This document shows, in pieces, positions 23,434 through 34,670 of a stretch of 64,000 bases of DNA; positions within the stretch are counted from its first letter, which is position 1; each line of letters opens with the position of its first letter. The translations under genes were made by a program, and so were the position numbers. This DNA comes from Magicicada septendecula (Eukaryota; Arthropoda; Insecta; Hemiptera; Cicadidae), in assembly GCA_034769895.1 (NCBI GenBank), contig CM068370.1, forward strand, positions 37,608,031 to 37,672,030. Direction: 5' to 3'. Under the pieces are notes generated by a model. It was given only the letters and a program-made list of their open reading frames with translations, was not told where the DNA came from and ran no database searches.

Positions 23434-24654
23434 CCACGTACACTCATACACACGGGTCACCAAATGATCGCACGCATTCGATGTTTCCTTCTCTCATGAT
23501 TACCGTGTTTTGCCACTTTCACTTCAAAAATCGATTCGTTTTTGAGGTACACGTGTTCTGGACGATCGCGGATTCGATACGCCAGCTGATTAACGACCGC
23601 ACAGGCTAAAGTTTTGTTACCGGGAGACACGTCCGCGGACGTACACTAATTGACAGGGAATTAATTCACCAATGAAAGTCGCCGACGTATATCGAAACGG
23701 ACATTTGTTCGAGAAGACGTAATGAGTTTCGAGTGATAAAGTTTGCGCTGACTGCGAATAACTCGTCGTTAGGAGCGCCGTCAGGACCCACAGACAAATT
23801 TCAATTCTAATGGACGCAAGGAAATGTCGTCAATTTCCGTGTGGCTTCCTCATGTTCTTTAAACTCGTGTAGTATGAAATGGGGACAGTATGCCTTTAAG
23901 TTGTCTTTCATTATCCATAAATCTACACTATCTGACTTAATCTTCAACCAAACGTAAATTCACGACTGTTATGATTCGTAACATTGGAGTATATTTTATA
24001 GTGTACCTCATGTCTTATATTGTATAAGGAGATTTCTAGAGGCACTTGAAACAAATGACTGAGAATATCTGTATTCCAGCAAAATACAGCACTACGAGTT
24101 TGTACTTATATAGGCTACTACTAGCGCAGGATACACATGTAAAATGTAGGATCACCGTTTTTCGATTATCACTAACTATGAGCGGGACGGAGCGCAATCA
24201 CATTACGTATTAACTTACTGTCTAAAACGTATCTATCGGACTGCCTTGTCGCTTGTTTCCGCTTCTAGTGCGAGAAATTTTAAATCTTTTAGATTTAAAC
24301 ATATTTGCCGTACGAAGTTACTAGAATATATAAGTAATCATTATTTTTGACCAAAGAATCCTGAAATGGGCGAAGTTGAGCGGTTTATGTTTTTAGGAAA
24401 AGTTAGTACAACTGACATCGGCAGTTAGGCGGATCGACCGCGCTCTTCTATCTAAGTCTGTACAAGCCTTTATCTTATGAAGTGTTCCCGAAAGACAGAC
24501 TTACTTCCTTATTCAAAGATTTTATTCAGCGTCCTTCCTCCAAAAAGTCGACCTCTGTCTCAACTAAGTTTTAAAGGAAAGTAGCTTGTAAATGAGCGTT
24601 TAAAGCTATATATGTATAATATATAGTACTAATTTCTACAGCCTAAACTTTCCT
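23431..24654. other. no gene recognised
   Basis: No open frame with recognisable content and no repeats identified. Confidence 0.45.
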
Positions 24655-25138
24655 CACTTTTCTTCTCCATGACAATTTACACACTCCCTGTTATAGCATA
24701 TAAATTCTTCCAACTTTCTCGTCCCCATGACCTCAACAGGTCCATCCTACTATATCTTCTTGATGATCCTCCTTTTCTTCTTCCTTCTTTCCCGGGGTAT
24801 CAATTCCATTATTCGCTGCAGCCAGTTGTACTCTCACATCCTTTGTCTGTGTTTACATGCTCACAATAGAGGCATTTGTTCCTCAGAAAAATTACTTCGT
24901 TCCTTATACTTTTTAATCTGGATTTCCTGCAGATTCGCCTTCGGAAATCCATTTCTACTGCTAAAAGTGCGTTCTGATTCCCGCTACTGATATCCCACAT
25001 TTTTGCACAATCCTTCACACCGGCATCAACTGTGGTTTTATATAATATTTCTTTCTTCGTTTCTTTCGTGATAGTTTTGTCCCCTAAATCGAATTCAGAA
25101 ACATAGTTGTGTTCTAAAGCTTTCACGGCCGGCGCCAA
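24655..25138 (-). mobile_element. LINE reverse-transcriptase C-terminal fragment, minus strand
   Basis: The minus strand has a 109-codon open frame whose centre reads ALLAVEMDFRRRICRKSRLK then SIRNEVI. This is the A-x-E-M-x-F-x-R-R ... R-x-x-x-I-R-N-E-V block of insect LINE C-termini. Further on, broken frames give GRRKKRRIIKKI and EVMGTRKLEEF, the closing region. Truncated at 5'. Confidence 0.85.
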
Positions 25139-25160
25139 TGCTGCTAAAACGATTAGGGCT

Positions 25161-25282
25161 GGGCTGTTAGGCCGTGGACGGTTAGACCGTGGGCCGTTAG
25201 GCCGTGGGCTGTTAGGCCGTGGACTGTTAGACCGTGGGCTGTTAGGCCGTGGACTGTTAGGCCGTGGGCTGTTAGGCCGTGG
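25161..25282. repeat. 15-bp minisatellite, about eight copies
   Basis: The tandem unit gctgttaggccgtgg has small variants (a or g in two positions). Because the unit is a multiple of three, the plus strand reads as a five-residue repeat (LLGRG, LLDRG) within an open frame 25,107-25,295. There is no independent sign that it is translated. Confidence 0.93.
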
Positions 25283-25299
25283 CCTTAAGGTTTAATCAT

Positions 25300-25500
25300 C
25301 ATTATCATCAGTAGCTCCACAGCCTATAGTGGGCCTCAGCTTTCCTCAGGAGTTTCCTCCAGCCCTGTCCTTAGCTAATGTCCACCAATTTTTTACTCCA
25401 AGTACTTTCACATCTTCTAGGATTCCATCAATCCATCGTAGTCTACGTCTTCCACGTCCTTTCTTTCGTTCAGCTGTGCATTTCATAATCCTCTTAAGAA
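25300..25500 (-). mobile_element. LINE C-terminal tail, minus strand
   Basis: The minus strand reads RGRRRLRWIDGILEDVKVLG then NWWTLAKDRAGG and a stop. This is the R-R-x-x-x-R-W-x-D ... W-x-x-x-A-x-D-R closing block of a LINE. It may be a continuation of, or a separate insertion from, the fragment at 24,655-25,138. Confidence 0.78.
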
Positions 25501-26520
25501 CATATAAAGAATCCTAAGAATCCTCTAAAGTTTTTAAACCTAAAAATCTGTCATATACAAAGTTAAATTACATTAGTTTTAAGTTAGATTTAAATTTGTA
25601 GATTGAAAATTTTTTAGCAAGTCATGACTGACAATTTCTGTAGTTTTTCAACTTAAGAAAATTACAAACCTACTCAAAAACAGTTTAATTAATTTAGTGA
25701 GTAATAAAATAATAAAAATTTTCTAGCATCTTCTTCACAACCATAGAGGCGGAGCGGAAACCACTTTTTCCACGGGTGACACAGATCTTAGTTGTGGCTC
25801 TGGATAGAGGGCCCAAGAGCCCACTTGAAAAAGATGATAATGACGATTTTTAATCATTAACATAATTTGTTAAAATGTATTTTTTAAGCGTCTGCGTATT
25901 TTGAGCGACGGCAAAGGTGATATTAAAGGAAACAATCTTCCAAAATAACACAACATATGTTGTCTAATTGCAGCTCTAACACACGCACGTTCACCACGCG
26001 TGACAAGTCCCTTTGTAGACGAAGAGACGAGACAAAGAGATGAGAAAAGGAAATGAGAGGTGAGAAATACGAAGAGATGAGACAATGAGGACAAATTTAG
26101 ACTACTTCATCATGCTTTTAAGCAGTCCTGCAAACATACAGCATTGGAAGAAGGGTTTAATTGAAATTCTGTCAGCTGGTTTAGCTTCAGTCTCTTATTT
26201 GGACACCAGCACAGATACCGTATTTGGTTTGCGGTCTGCAAGTATGGTAACCGCACTGTGCCAGTAGCCACACTCCATGTGTCGAGAAACCTTTCAACTC
26301 AAAAATGCGGCATTACTTCACCCGTCTGGCAGTTCTCAGTTCATTGTCATTATTATTGTGTCTGATGACACACCAGTGACTGGCTGCCACTCCATTCACT
26401 TTCCTAAGAAGAGGATTCACATAACAAACAAACTGGTTTAACATTGATTAAATGATGTGTTTGAGCGTGCGCGAGCACACACACACACACTGATACAGTA
26501 TTTTAGTGTGTACCAAGTAG
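25501..26520. other. no gene recognised
   Basis: Purine-rich stretch at about 26,015-26,090 with repeated gagac/gatgag words. A short CA run lies at about 26,476-26,490. No gene. Confidence 0.45.
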
Positions 26521-27660
26521 TACGAGGTGCTACCCAAAGGTTCGGGGAATTCGCCCATAAAATTAAAATTGCTTAACATAACTCCTAGTTCCTACCGTTT
26601 CTTTAAAAATAGCCCCCTTGGGCAGCGATTCCAGCGTTTTTTCCATGATTCCATGCATCGCTGGAAGTCGGCAAGGGTAAGCGTTCGAAGCACCTTCTGC
26701 GATTCGACCTGGATGTCCTCAATTGAGTCAAAACGACCGCCTTTCAAGTGAAGCTTTGTTTTGGGGAACAGGAAAAAGTCGCACGGGGCGAGGTCAGGTG
26801 AATAGGATGATGGGGAATCATTACCGTGTTTTTGGAAGCCAAAAAATGCTGAACAGCTAACGATGTGTGGGCGGGGCTCATTGTCGTGGTGGAGAACCCA
26901 GCTGTTGTCCATCCACTTTTCTGGACGTTTTCGCCTAATTCTCTCACGTAGCCGCTTCAAAACTTCACAATGAAACTTCCCATTGACTGTTTGACCATTG
27001 ACCAGGGGGGACAAATTCCTTGTGGATAATTCCTTTGATGTCAAAAAGAAAAAACAATTAACATGGACTTCTCGTTGCTACAAACTTGACGTGCTTTTTT
27101 TGAATGTGGCGGCTTCCACTGCGACGACTGCTGCTTAGTCTCAGGGTCATGACTGTAAACCCATGGCTCATCACCGGCTATGACATTGGAGATGAAGTTT
27201 GGGTCATCTCTTGCTGCAATTTTCAACTCAGTGCAGACAGCCACGGGATGTTCTTTTTGGTCGCTGCTCAGCAGTCTTGGCACAAACTTTGCAGCAATGC
27301 GTCTCGTGCCCAAAATGTCTGACAAGGTGCGTTGCACGGACCCGTACGACATTCCTACAATCGCGGAAACATCGTGGATTGTTTGTCTACAGTCTGCGAC
27401 AACTGTCTCTCGGACTTTTGCGATGTTTTCCGGTGTTGTGCTTGTCGATGGTCGTCCTGAACGCTCATCATCGTCAACAGACTGTCGTCCATCCTGAAAG
27501 CGTTTGTACCATAAAAAAGTTTTACTTTGACTCATAGCATTGTCACCAAAAGCTTCCACAAGCATGCGATGGGTTTCTGCAGCAGTTTTTTTAAGTTTTA
27601 AGCAAAATTTGATTCATGTTCTTTGCTCCGTATACTCCAGGTCCCACCATAACCGTTCGT
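26521..27660 (-). mobile_element. mariner transposon, 5' end missing
   Basis: The 3' end (plus-strand left edge) begins tacgaggtgctacccaaagg, a typical mariner terminal repeat start following a TA-containing flank. The matching inverted repeat is not found on the other side, where the sequence runs into unrelated repeat DNA after about 27,660. The element therefore seems truncated at its 5' end. Most of the transposase gene is present. Confidence 0.85.
26592..27655 (-). pseudogene. mariner transposase (DD34D), frameshifted
   Basis: Tc1/mariner superfamily transposase, which cuts and joins DNA at TA sites. Starting about 27,655 the minus strand gives IKFCLKLKKTAAETHRMLVE (first helix-turn-helix, preceded by a stop codon), a linker with GRPSTS, and a second helix-turn-helix around VGMSYGSVQRTL. 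The catalytic D1 is in VIAGDEPWVY, D2 in VLHHDNEPRPH and D3 in YSPDLAPCDFF, with 34 residues between D2 and D3. Two open frames (27,041-27,565 and 26,592-27,044) overlap by four bases and are joined by a frameshift near 27,040. All three catalytic aspartates remain, but the early stop and the frameshift make it non-functional as read. Confidence 0.93.
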
Positions 27661-28374
27661 ATCTGTTCTGGATTTGAACTTTCATAGTTTCACACGACAT
27701 GTTGGATGGCATTCAGAAGCTTCAGTGTTTTGGTATAATTTACAGGCACCTGGAAATGCAAAAATATCATCATCTTGTAGTATTCTGCTATGTAGCAGGT
27801 CCCAAACACCATCGTCATTGCTGAAGAGTATAATCCACTTGATGGAGGTAATAAGGTAATACCTGGGACTCCTTAAAAAAGTATAATAAAATAATAAATA
27901 ATAAAAATAAAAATTTAGTACACATCTTTCTCCACTATTTATTTTTACAGCTTTCGCCTTAATAAAATTTAAACTATTACAATTTAAATTGATAATACAG
28001 GCCGACATACTAAAATATCGCAGATGAAGAAACACGCACGTAGAACAGAATTGAGCATTATATATACATTTGTGAAAAATCAGAATCCTTCTTGTGCGAT
28101 CAGTAAGATTCGAACTTATTAATTAAACAGACAGAACTTATTATTCTGTTTATACACTAATTAAACAGGACTGGAAGAAAGAAGTAGACAAAGTACTTGT
28201 TTATTTGGTATACACATATGCCGTGTGTGTGTGTGTGTGTGTGTGTGTGGCGCATGTTTTATCAGCTCGTTGATAACACACGTACATTCAGAGCAAATGT
28301 CACTCCGAGGAAGTGTTCCAACCCCGGGTAACACAGTAAATAATGGAGAGTCCATAAACACGACTGTAAACGAC
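27661..28374. other. no gene recognised; dispersed repeat and GT tract
   Basis: A segment near 27,783-27,818 (tgtagcaggtcccaaacacc, then atcgtcattgct) is shared with about 29,093-29,125, so it is part of a dispersed repeat. A (GT)n tract lies at 28,222-28,249. No gene. Confidence 0.55.
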
Positions 28375-28917
28375 AGGATGAAATAGGAAATAGGGCACAT
28401 TATGCCAACAATAAACTACTGAGTAGCAAATTCGTTAGTCGTAACACAAAAATAAAAGTATATAAGACACTTATCATACCGGTGGTTACTTATGGAGGCG
28501 AAACGTGGGCATTGACAAAAAATAAACAAGAAACACTAAGAAGATTTGAAAGGAAGATTTACGACGTGTTTATGGCCCTGTTAAAGAAGATAACGAATGG
28601 AGAATAAGAAATAACCAGGCGACAGATGAGCTAATGAAGCATTGGGACATTGGAAGATTTCTAAAGGCTCAACGAATACAATGGCTAGGTCACCGAAAGC
28701 GGGTGGATGATGAGCGTATGCCAAAGAAAATCTTGAGGAAGCAAGTTTATAAAAGTAGAAAGAGGCCCCTACCTAGGATTAGATGGTTGGATGATGTGCT
28801 GGAAGATCTAAGAAGATTGGATGTGAGGGGTTACGCTGGCAAGGAATAGCAGAAACTGAAGAAGATTCGTGTTGGAAGCCAGGGCTCACGTTGGGCTGTA
28901 GTGCTAAAGAAGAAGAA
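28375..28917 (+). mobile_element. LINE reverse-transcriptase C-terminal fragment
   Basis: Reads [20 protein letters not shown] then [20 protein letters not shown], and in a later open frame (28,634-28,846) IGRFLKAQRIQWLGHRKRVD followed by PRIRWLDDVLEDLRRLDVRG. These are the classical T-Y-G-x-E-T-W-x-L, W-L-G-H and R-W-x-D-D-x-x-x-D-L-R blocks in order. A frameshift separates the two parts. It ends in TAA and GAA tracts. Confidence 0.9.
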
Positions 28918-28928
28918 AAAAATAAATA

Positions 28929-28983
<55 letters not shown>

Positions 28984-29075
28984 GAAGAAGAAGAAGAAGA
29001 AGAAGAAGAAGAAGAAGAAGAAGAAGAAGAAGAAGAAGAAGAAGAAGAAGAAGAAGAAGAAGAAGAGTAAGAAGA
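28918..29075. repeat. (TAA)n followed by (GAA)n microsatellites
   Basis: A TAA tract (about 28,930-28,981) is followed by a GAA tract (about 28,984-29,075), directly downstream of the LINE C-terminus. They probably grew from its 3' tail. Confidence 0.95.
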
Positions 29076-29461
29076 AGAAGGAATTCTGCAGTGTAGCAGG
29101 TCACAAACACCATTGTCATTGCTATAAATATTGTTTCAGACTTCAGCAGTATTGTCTGAATACGGCTCCCCACATTGTAAGACATCCAGAAGCTTCAAAT
29201 TCTTGCTTATCTGCTTTTCTCCTTTCACTGTTTCCTCAATAACAATTATCAGTAGTACATTTGCTCTAGCACTAATGAACGTTACTGTTAATGGTAGAAT
29301 AATAATTAACATTAATATTTACGTATGTCTAGGTAGAAAGGTGAACAGCAAATCATATATATCACTCCAAAGAAATCAGAAGAAAAATTGAAGTAACAAA
29401 AACAGGATAGGACTACATGAAAATATATATATTTCTCATCTTAAGCTTAAGCTTAAGCTTT
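29076..29461. other. no gene recognised
   Basis: Includes the repeat segment shared with 27,783-27,818 and a short ttaagc hexamer repeat at about 29,440-29,460. Confidence 0.5.
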
Positions 29462-29875
29462 TTAAAGATTCAAAATTCAAGTTTTACAAAGTAATGGCGG
29501 TTCCTGTACTGCCCTATGGGCGTGAATTATGGACGAAAACCAAGAAACAATAAAATTAAATACAGGCCTTGGAAATAGCTTTCTTAAGAGGAGTTAAAAG
29601 GTGTCCTGAACTTGACTGTATAAAGAATGAAGCCGTAAGAGAAGAGTTACAAGTTTTTAACTTGAATTAAAGACCAAACGATTATAAACAATGGTAGAAA
29701 GAACACTTAGAAAGAATATCAGATTCAAGAGTGGCCAAAAAATTCTGGAAATATAACCCTATAGGACACAGGTGTGTGGGTAGACCAAGGAAGAGATGGC
29801 TGGAGGATCGTTGATGGCGGAACAGGCAGCACCTTGCCTACGCCGTGTTGGGAAGATGATGATGATGGTGTCTTA
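29462..29875 (+). mobile_element. LINE 3' fragment (main family)
   Basis: Reads VMAVPVLPYGRELWTKTKKQ with stops, then IAFLRGVKRCPELDCIKNEA, and ends in the shared tail ggcggaacaggcagcacctt, gcctacgccgtgttgggaag and a short (GAT)n. It is collinear with the copy at 20,940-21,440 but starts further downstream, so it is more 5'-truncated. Confidence 0.85.
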
Positions 29876-29968
29876 AGCTGTCTACTTCCATCCAAGTAAG
29901 AACACTAAAGTTTGTTTGGTCAATAGTTCCATGCTGCTGTGCTGTATCAATGCGGAACGTGGATAAAG

Positions 29969-30141
<173 letters not shown>

Positions 30142-31547
30142 TAAGTGAAATATTTTTGTAGAAGATGGCCTTCTTACTTGTCAAGAAAAAACATTAAAGT
30201 TATTTAATTTCAGTGATGTTTTTTCAGAAACATTCAAACCGGTTTTTTTGAATTAATTCATTGCACGAAAGAGAGAGATTAATGCTAGGGGGGTCCAGAG
30301 TTCAATGGATATTATATAAAATTAATTTTTTTGCTTTTAATAGCACCTTAGCGGATCTCTTTCGCGTCTTCAGTGTACTCTTACTCGCTGTCCTCGGCGT
30401 CGTGTCTTCTTCTTTTCCAAATAAGGAGCGTTTTATCAAGATCCCTACTGTATTTATACAAGCAAATTCTTACGGAAGTAATTTAAGTTATAAATTATCA
30501 ACATGTAAGTTTCACGGCTGTGGAGATGCGGCTCGCACAGTTCGTAACGTCATTTGTGAACGCTGACCTCTGCGGCCGTTCTCGGTCCAGTCCTCTCGAT
30601 AATGACTCCAGAAGTCACTGGTGACGATTATTTATTTTTAATTAGCACGTGCTTCTGCAGGCGCTTTGGTTTTTACAGTTTCACACCAAGCAGCCCGATT
30701 ATCTTATCCAATATATCACACTTTGGCGTACAACCATACTCGACCTTTTTTGTTTGACAAAAAAGCCACTCAACCGCTTCCCGACGTATTCGCTCTAGCT
30801 GCTTATACTCGATACTGCCATTAGTATTATTTTTCTACCACTGACAAAAAAACGGATGTTAACGTAATTTGAAATTGATGTCTATCAGTTGTAATATTTT
30901 TCTCTCTCTCTTAATCTTCAATTATGTTTTTAGATTAATGGGAGTCTAAATACAAAAAAAAAAAAATAAACAAATTTCACTTTCTCAAAATGCTTGTTTC
31001 ATTAAATGTTTGACTTTTCCGAATAAAATGATATAGATTTTATGATACAAACGGAAATACATTTTATGAATAATCTAATGTAGGCCTGCATGCAGTAAAA
31101 TTATTATAATTTTGTACACAACTCTTTCAATTGTACATATTTTATAACCGGCTTAACTTAAAATGATGCCTTTTTGAAAGACAGTATTTTTCAACACTTA
31201 GGCACACATGTCTCAGGAACTATGCTACGTAGGATATTGAAAATTTCACGGCTGATATAAGTCACCTTCTGTACCTATTGAAGCAGAATTGTAGAATTAA
31301 TTGTATACTTCGGATAAAGTGTATAAAACTTAATTAAAATTAAACCTTATTGTAGACAAAAGAACATAAAATAATTCTGCTTCAGTAGACGTAAAACATA
31401 CACAGAAAACATCTACGAAAACTTCAAGACCCCATCTCATCAGATTGCAGAGAAAAATGTGCCTACATTTGGGAAATTAAACATTGCCAGCATAGAGCCT
31501 ACCGATCCCCTTAAAAACTCTAATTATAGGCCTATAGGGTATAATAA
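30142..31547. other. no supported gene
   Basis: An open frame of 101 codons (30,261-30,566) has a hydrophobic stretch, FRVFSVLLLAVLGVVSSS, that resembles a membrane or signal segment. I recognise no family and see no promoter or splice context, so it is left uncalled. An A run lies at about 30,954-30,966. Confidence 0.4.
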
Positions 31548-31582
31548 AAAAAATAATAATAATAATAACAACAACAACAACA
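31548..31582. repeat. (AAT)n then (AAC)n microsatellite
   Basis: Short compound tract of about 35 bases. Confidence 0.9.
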
Positions 31583-31679
31583 ATGAAATTTACATAAACT
31601 ATAGAATTTATGGACAAATACCCTTTGGGAACTACGATTCTGTTGAACACACAGCTCTGTGCATAGGATAACAGTACAG

Positions 31680-32100
31680 AGCAGATGGCACATTTTCGCT
31701 GTCTTGGTTGTGACGTCACTTATGAAGTGGATTCTGATGTTGACCACAAGTTGGCTAAATTGATTCAATTAATATGTGGCATAATTCGTCGAGTGTTATC
31801 GGGAAAGACAAGGAAAGAGACTCGACTAAGGTTTCATAAGGTAATTGCAGTGCCAATGTTATTGTATGGTTCAGCAACTTTGGTTCCGGCGAAAAACAAT
31901 TGTGTAGGATACAGGGCGTGGAAAATGAGATTCTTGCGATCTGTTAAATGATGCACACGAAAAAAGACAAGACTCCACGATTAAGACACATCAATATCCA
32001 AGATCGTATTGCACAGAAGAAAAAGAGATGGCTTGGTCATCTGAATAGGATGCCAGACGGCAGGTTGCCTAAGCAAGTTTGGCAGGAAGTGTGTTTGTAC
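31680..32100 (+). mobile_element. LINE reverse-transcriptase C-terminal fragment, interrupted at its 3' end
   Basis: The open frame 31,685-31,951 reads FRCLGCDVTYEVDSDVDHKL and later VIAVPMLLYGSATLVPAKNN and WKMRFLRSVK. A second frame (31,948-32,130) reads QKKKRWLGHLNRMPDGRLPK. These are LINE C-terminal blocks in order. The coding similarity stops at about 32,100, a few bases before the hairpin element at 32,115, which probably inserted here or marks a break. Confidence 0.85.
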
Positions 32101-32114
32101 AAAGTTACGTCGTG

Positions 32115-32330
32115 TAATATCTTTAAATAAATACACTGCAAGTAGGTTTGTTTTCACCTCATGCACGTCTAACAGAAATTATTCTGTATATTCAGAGGTT
32201 TTGTTTGCATATTCAAACTAAACTAACTCTTATATGTTATTCAAAACCTCTGAATATACAGAATAATTTCTGTTAAACGTGCGTCAGGTGAAAATAAACC
32301 TACTTGCAGTGTATTTTTTTAAATATATTA
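32115..32330. mobile_element. hairpin (MITE-like) element with about 88-bp arms
   Basis: The left arm at 32,115-32,202 and the right arm at about 32,242-32,330 are nearly perfect inverted copies (matching words aatacactgcaagtaggttt and gaatatacagaataatttct), with a loop of about 40 bp. TA occurs at both outer edges. No coding capacity. It could be a Tc1/mariner-type MITE, but the superfamily is not proven. Confidence 0.82.
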
Positions 32331-32923
32331 TATGGGAGACCTGCAGGAGTTGCTTACAAAGGAATAAAGTTACATCAATAACTAAAAGAAAACTACAAAA
32401 GTATTAAAAATGATTTGACTTCAACAAGACTTATTATTATAAACACCAAGTGCTTCAGTGGGTACAATGAATTATCTTCAGTTGGTACGCTTTCACAGTT
32501 TTTCAGTCCCACCTCTATATGCATATGTACCACCTTAATACCTTAGACCCCACCCCTGTTTATACGGTAATACCGCCTAAAATTATTACAAACAAAGCCA
32601 TGAATTTCCAACGCATCGTCTTCTCCTGCACATACCATGAACCCATGAGCATATGAACGAATATATTCGTGTTTCACTATAAACATGATTACAGTAAAAA
32701 GTACCAATGTTATGTAAAACGACAATTTTATGTAATGCAATTACACTTAACCCCGATTAAATATATTTGCGTAACAATAACAATTAAACAATAATATTGT
32801 TTAACGATAAATAAAGTTATTTCAATTAAAATCATTTTTCAAATATTCGGCAGATTGAAACTACCATCTCCACTAAAAATTATTTTTACCCTTACGTAAC
32901 TTCTGCTAACAAAATATTTAGTG
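32331..32923. other. no gene recognised
   Basis: AT-rich, no supported feature. Confidence 0.45.
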
Positions 32924-32931
32924 TCTACAAG
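32924..32931. repeat. 8-bp target duplication, left (hAT-type)
   Basis: tctacaag, repeated exactly at 33,613-33,620. Confidence 0.85.
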
Positions 32932-33612
32932 GAGTGCCGGATTTAAGATTATTGAGGCCCTAAGCCAAGTTTACTGAGCGCCCCCAGAAGTAATTTGATG
33001 TCAGATTAATACTGTCAAATATAGAACCAGTAGGCTGCTATAAAAAACGTGCTTTAATTTAGCAAACTTTTTCAAAAATATTAAGAACCGTGCAAAAGAA
33101 TTGAGTTGAGCAAATTAATTTATTTTTTAAGTAGAGTAAGCTAACTCTACTCTAAACATTAGTTCATATGTTTAAGTAACTTAACTAAGTTTATTCAGAA
33201 ATTTAACATAAAAAATATCTTTTTTATTGTCTAGATATAACTCATTAATTGTTTTCTTATTATTTTTATAAAATTAAAAAAATATGTCTAGATTTTTTTT
33301 ATTCTTAGACTAAAGATACAACAAGCTAATGGTAAACTAGTGGAATTAATGTTGGGGAAAGCATACAGAAAAAATGTTGCGGGAAAATTTATAAATTAAA
33401 AAAGATCGCAATATTTAAATAAGCGTCTTCCATTTGTATTATTAACAAAAATTGATCATTTAATTTCAAAAATCATACTTAAATAAATCAAAGTGCCTCC
33501 TACTTTTATAAAAATACTTCTCTTAAAAAAAGAAATAGCTGTAGATTGCGGCCCCTTCTGCGCCACTTCCCTAGGCCGCGGCCTAGTCGGCCTAGTGGTA
33601 AATCCGGTACTG
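32932..33612. mobile_element. non-autonomous hAT-type transposon, 681 bp
   Basis: The ends are inverted: the left reads gagtgccggattta and the reverse complement of the right reads cagtaccggattta, two mismatches in 14. The element sits between exact 8-bp direct repeats, the size made by hAT transposases. The CAGTG-like tip also fits hAT. The interior is AT-rich with no transposase, so it would depend on an autonomous relative. Confidence 0.85.
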
Positions 33613-33620
33613 TCTACAAG
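33613..33620. repeat. 8-bp target duplication, right (hAT-type)
   Basis: Exact copy of 32,924-32,931. Confidence 0.85.
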
Positions 33621-33894
33621 AACATGAAAGTAAGAAAACAGCCTTGCGGCATTTTTCTGAGCAGATAATGTAGACTTAACGTTTACTTTTAAATAGTAAT
33701 TATATTTTTCTATTAGATTCGTCACAGTTAAAACTACAGAATAAATTAAAACGTGAGATGCGTAATTTTGAATATATGGCACTTTAATTTACTAGCGTGA
33801 TATTCTCATTCACCGTCTGGGTATACAAGAAACAGGTTAGTATTCCACTAATCACTTGCTGTTGATTCAGGTTGCTACTATTTGTTCGTTCTTC

Positions 33895-34590
33895 TGGCGC
33901 TACAGCCCAAGATGGGCCTTGACCTCCCCGAATGGTCGCCTCCAAACACTTCGATCCTCCAGCCTCCACCTCCAATCCCCGATTCCCATCCTCCTGAGGT
34001 CATCTTCTACGTCCTGTAGCCACCTTCTTCTAGGTCTTCCTTTCCTTCTTTGCCCATCTATTGTCCCTCTAAGAATTGCTTTGGGCGTTCTGTCGTCCTC
34101 TATGCGCATCACATGTCCCAACCAGCTGATCCTCATAGATTTGTTGAACCTCACTATGTCCTCGCCATCTATCAATTACTCCAATTCTCTATTGTTCTGT
34201 ATTCGCTATTCTTCATCTTCCTTCACTAGTCCAAAGATGTTTTAGAATTCTTCTTTCAAAGACTCTTAAATTATGTATGTCACTATTAACTAGTGTCCAG
34301 GTCTCCGCAGCATACGTCACAACTGGTATTATTAAGGTCTTGTATAATCTAAGATTGGTTCTTTTTCTGACTGAAATTGTCTGGTGGGCATAAAAAAACT
34401 ATACTACCACTCATTATGCGATTTGCAACCTCATTTCTGATTTTGTTCTCGTTGTTTATGGAGACAGCCAAATATTTGATTTCTGGACTCCTTGGAAAGT
34501 ATGCTATCCTACATTGAGATTTTCAATTCACCTTCTTCCCTCTGCACTTAATATTTTCATATGTTTCTTTTCTTTTCTTCGTAGTTGCTA
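33895..34590 (-). mobile_element. LINE reverse-transcriptase C-terminal fragment, minus strand
   Basis: The minus strand reads YLAVSINNENKIRNEVANRI then MSG (the Y-L-G-x-x-I-x-x-x-x-x-I block), and after breaks the open frame 33,900-34,175: FNKSMRISWLGHVMRIEDDR, then PKAILRG and KGRPRRRWLQDVEDDLRRMG. These are clear W-L-G-H-V-x-R and G-R-P-x-x-R-W-x-x-D blocks. It is a long but frameshifted copy. Confidence 0.92.
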
Positions 34591-34670
34591 CTATTGCTCA
34601 GTGAAAATCTTTTAGATCTTTTACAGCCACTAGAGAGGTTAAACTGTGGTGCGCGACTACACAGCATATA

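Noticed and set aside
26592..27565. Host SETMAR-type gene
   Set aside because: There is no SET domain or host exon upstream, and the frame is broken; it is a plain mariner remnant.
30261..30566. 101-codon open frame with a hydrophobic stretch
   Set aside because: No family resemblance, no splice or promoter context; length is within chance for 64 kb.
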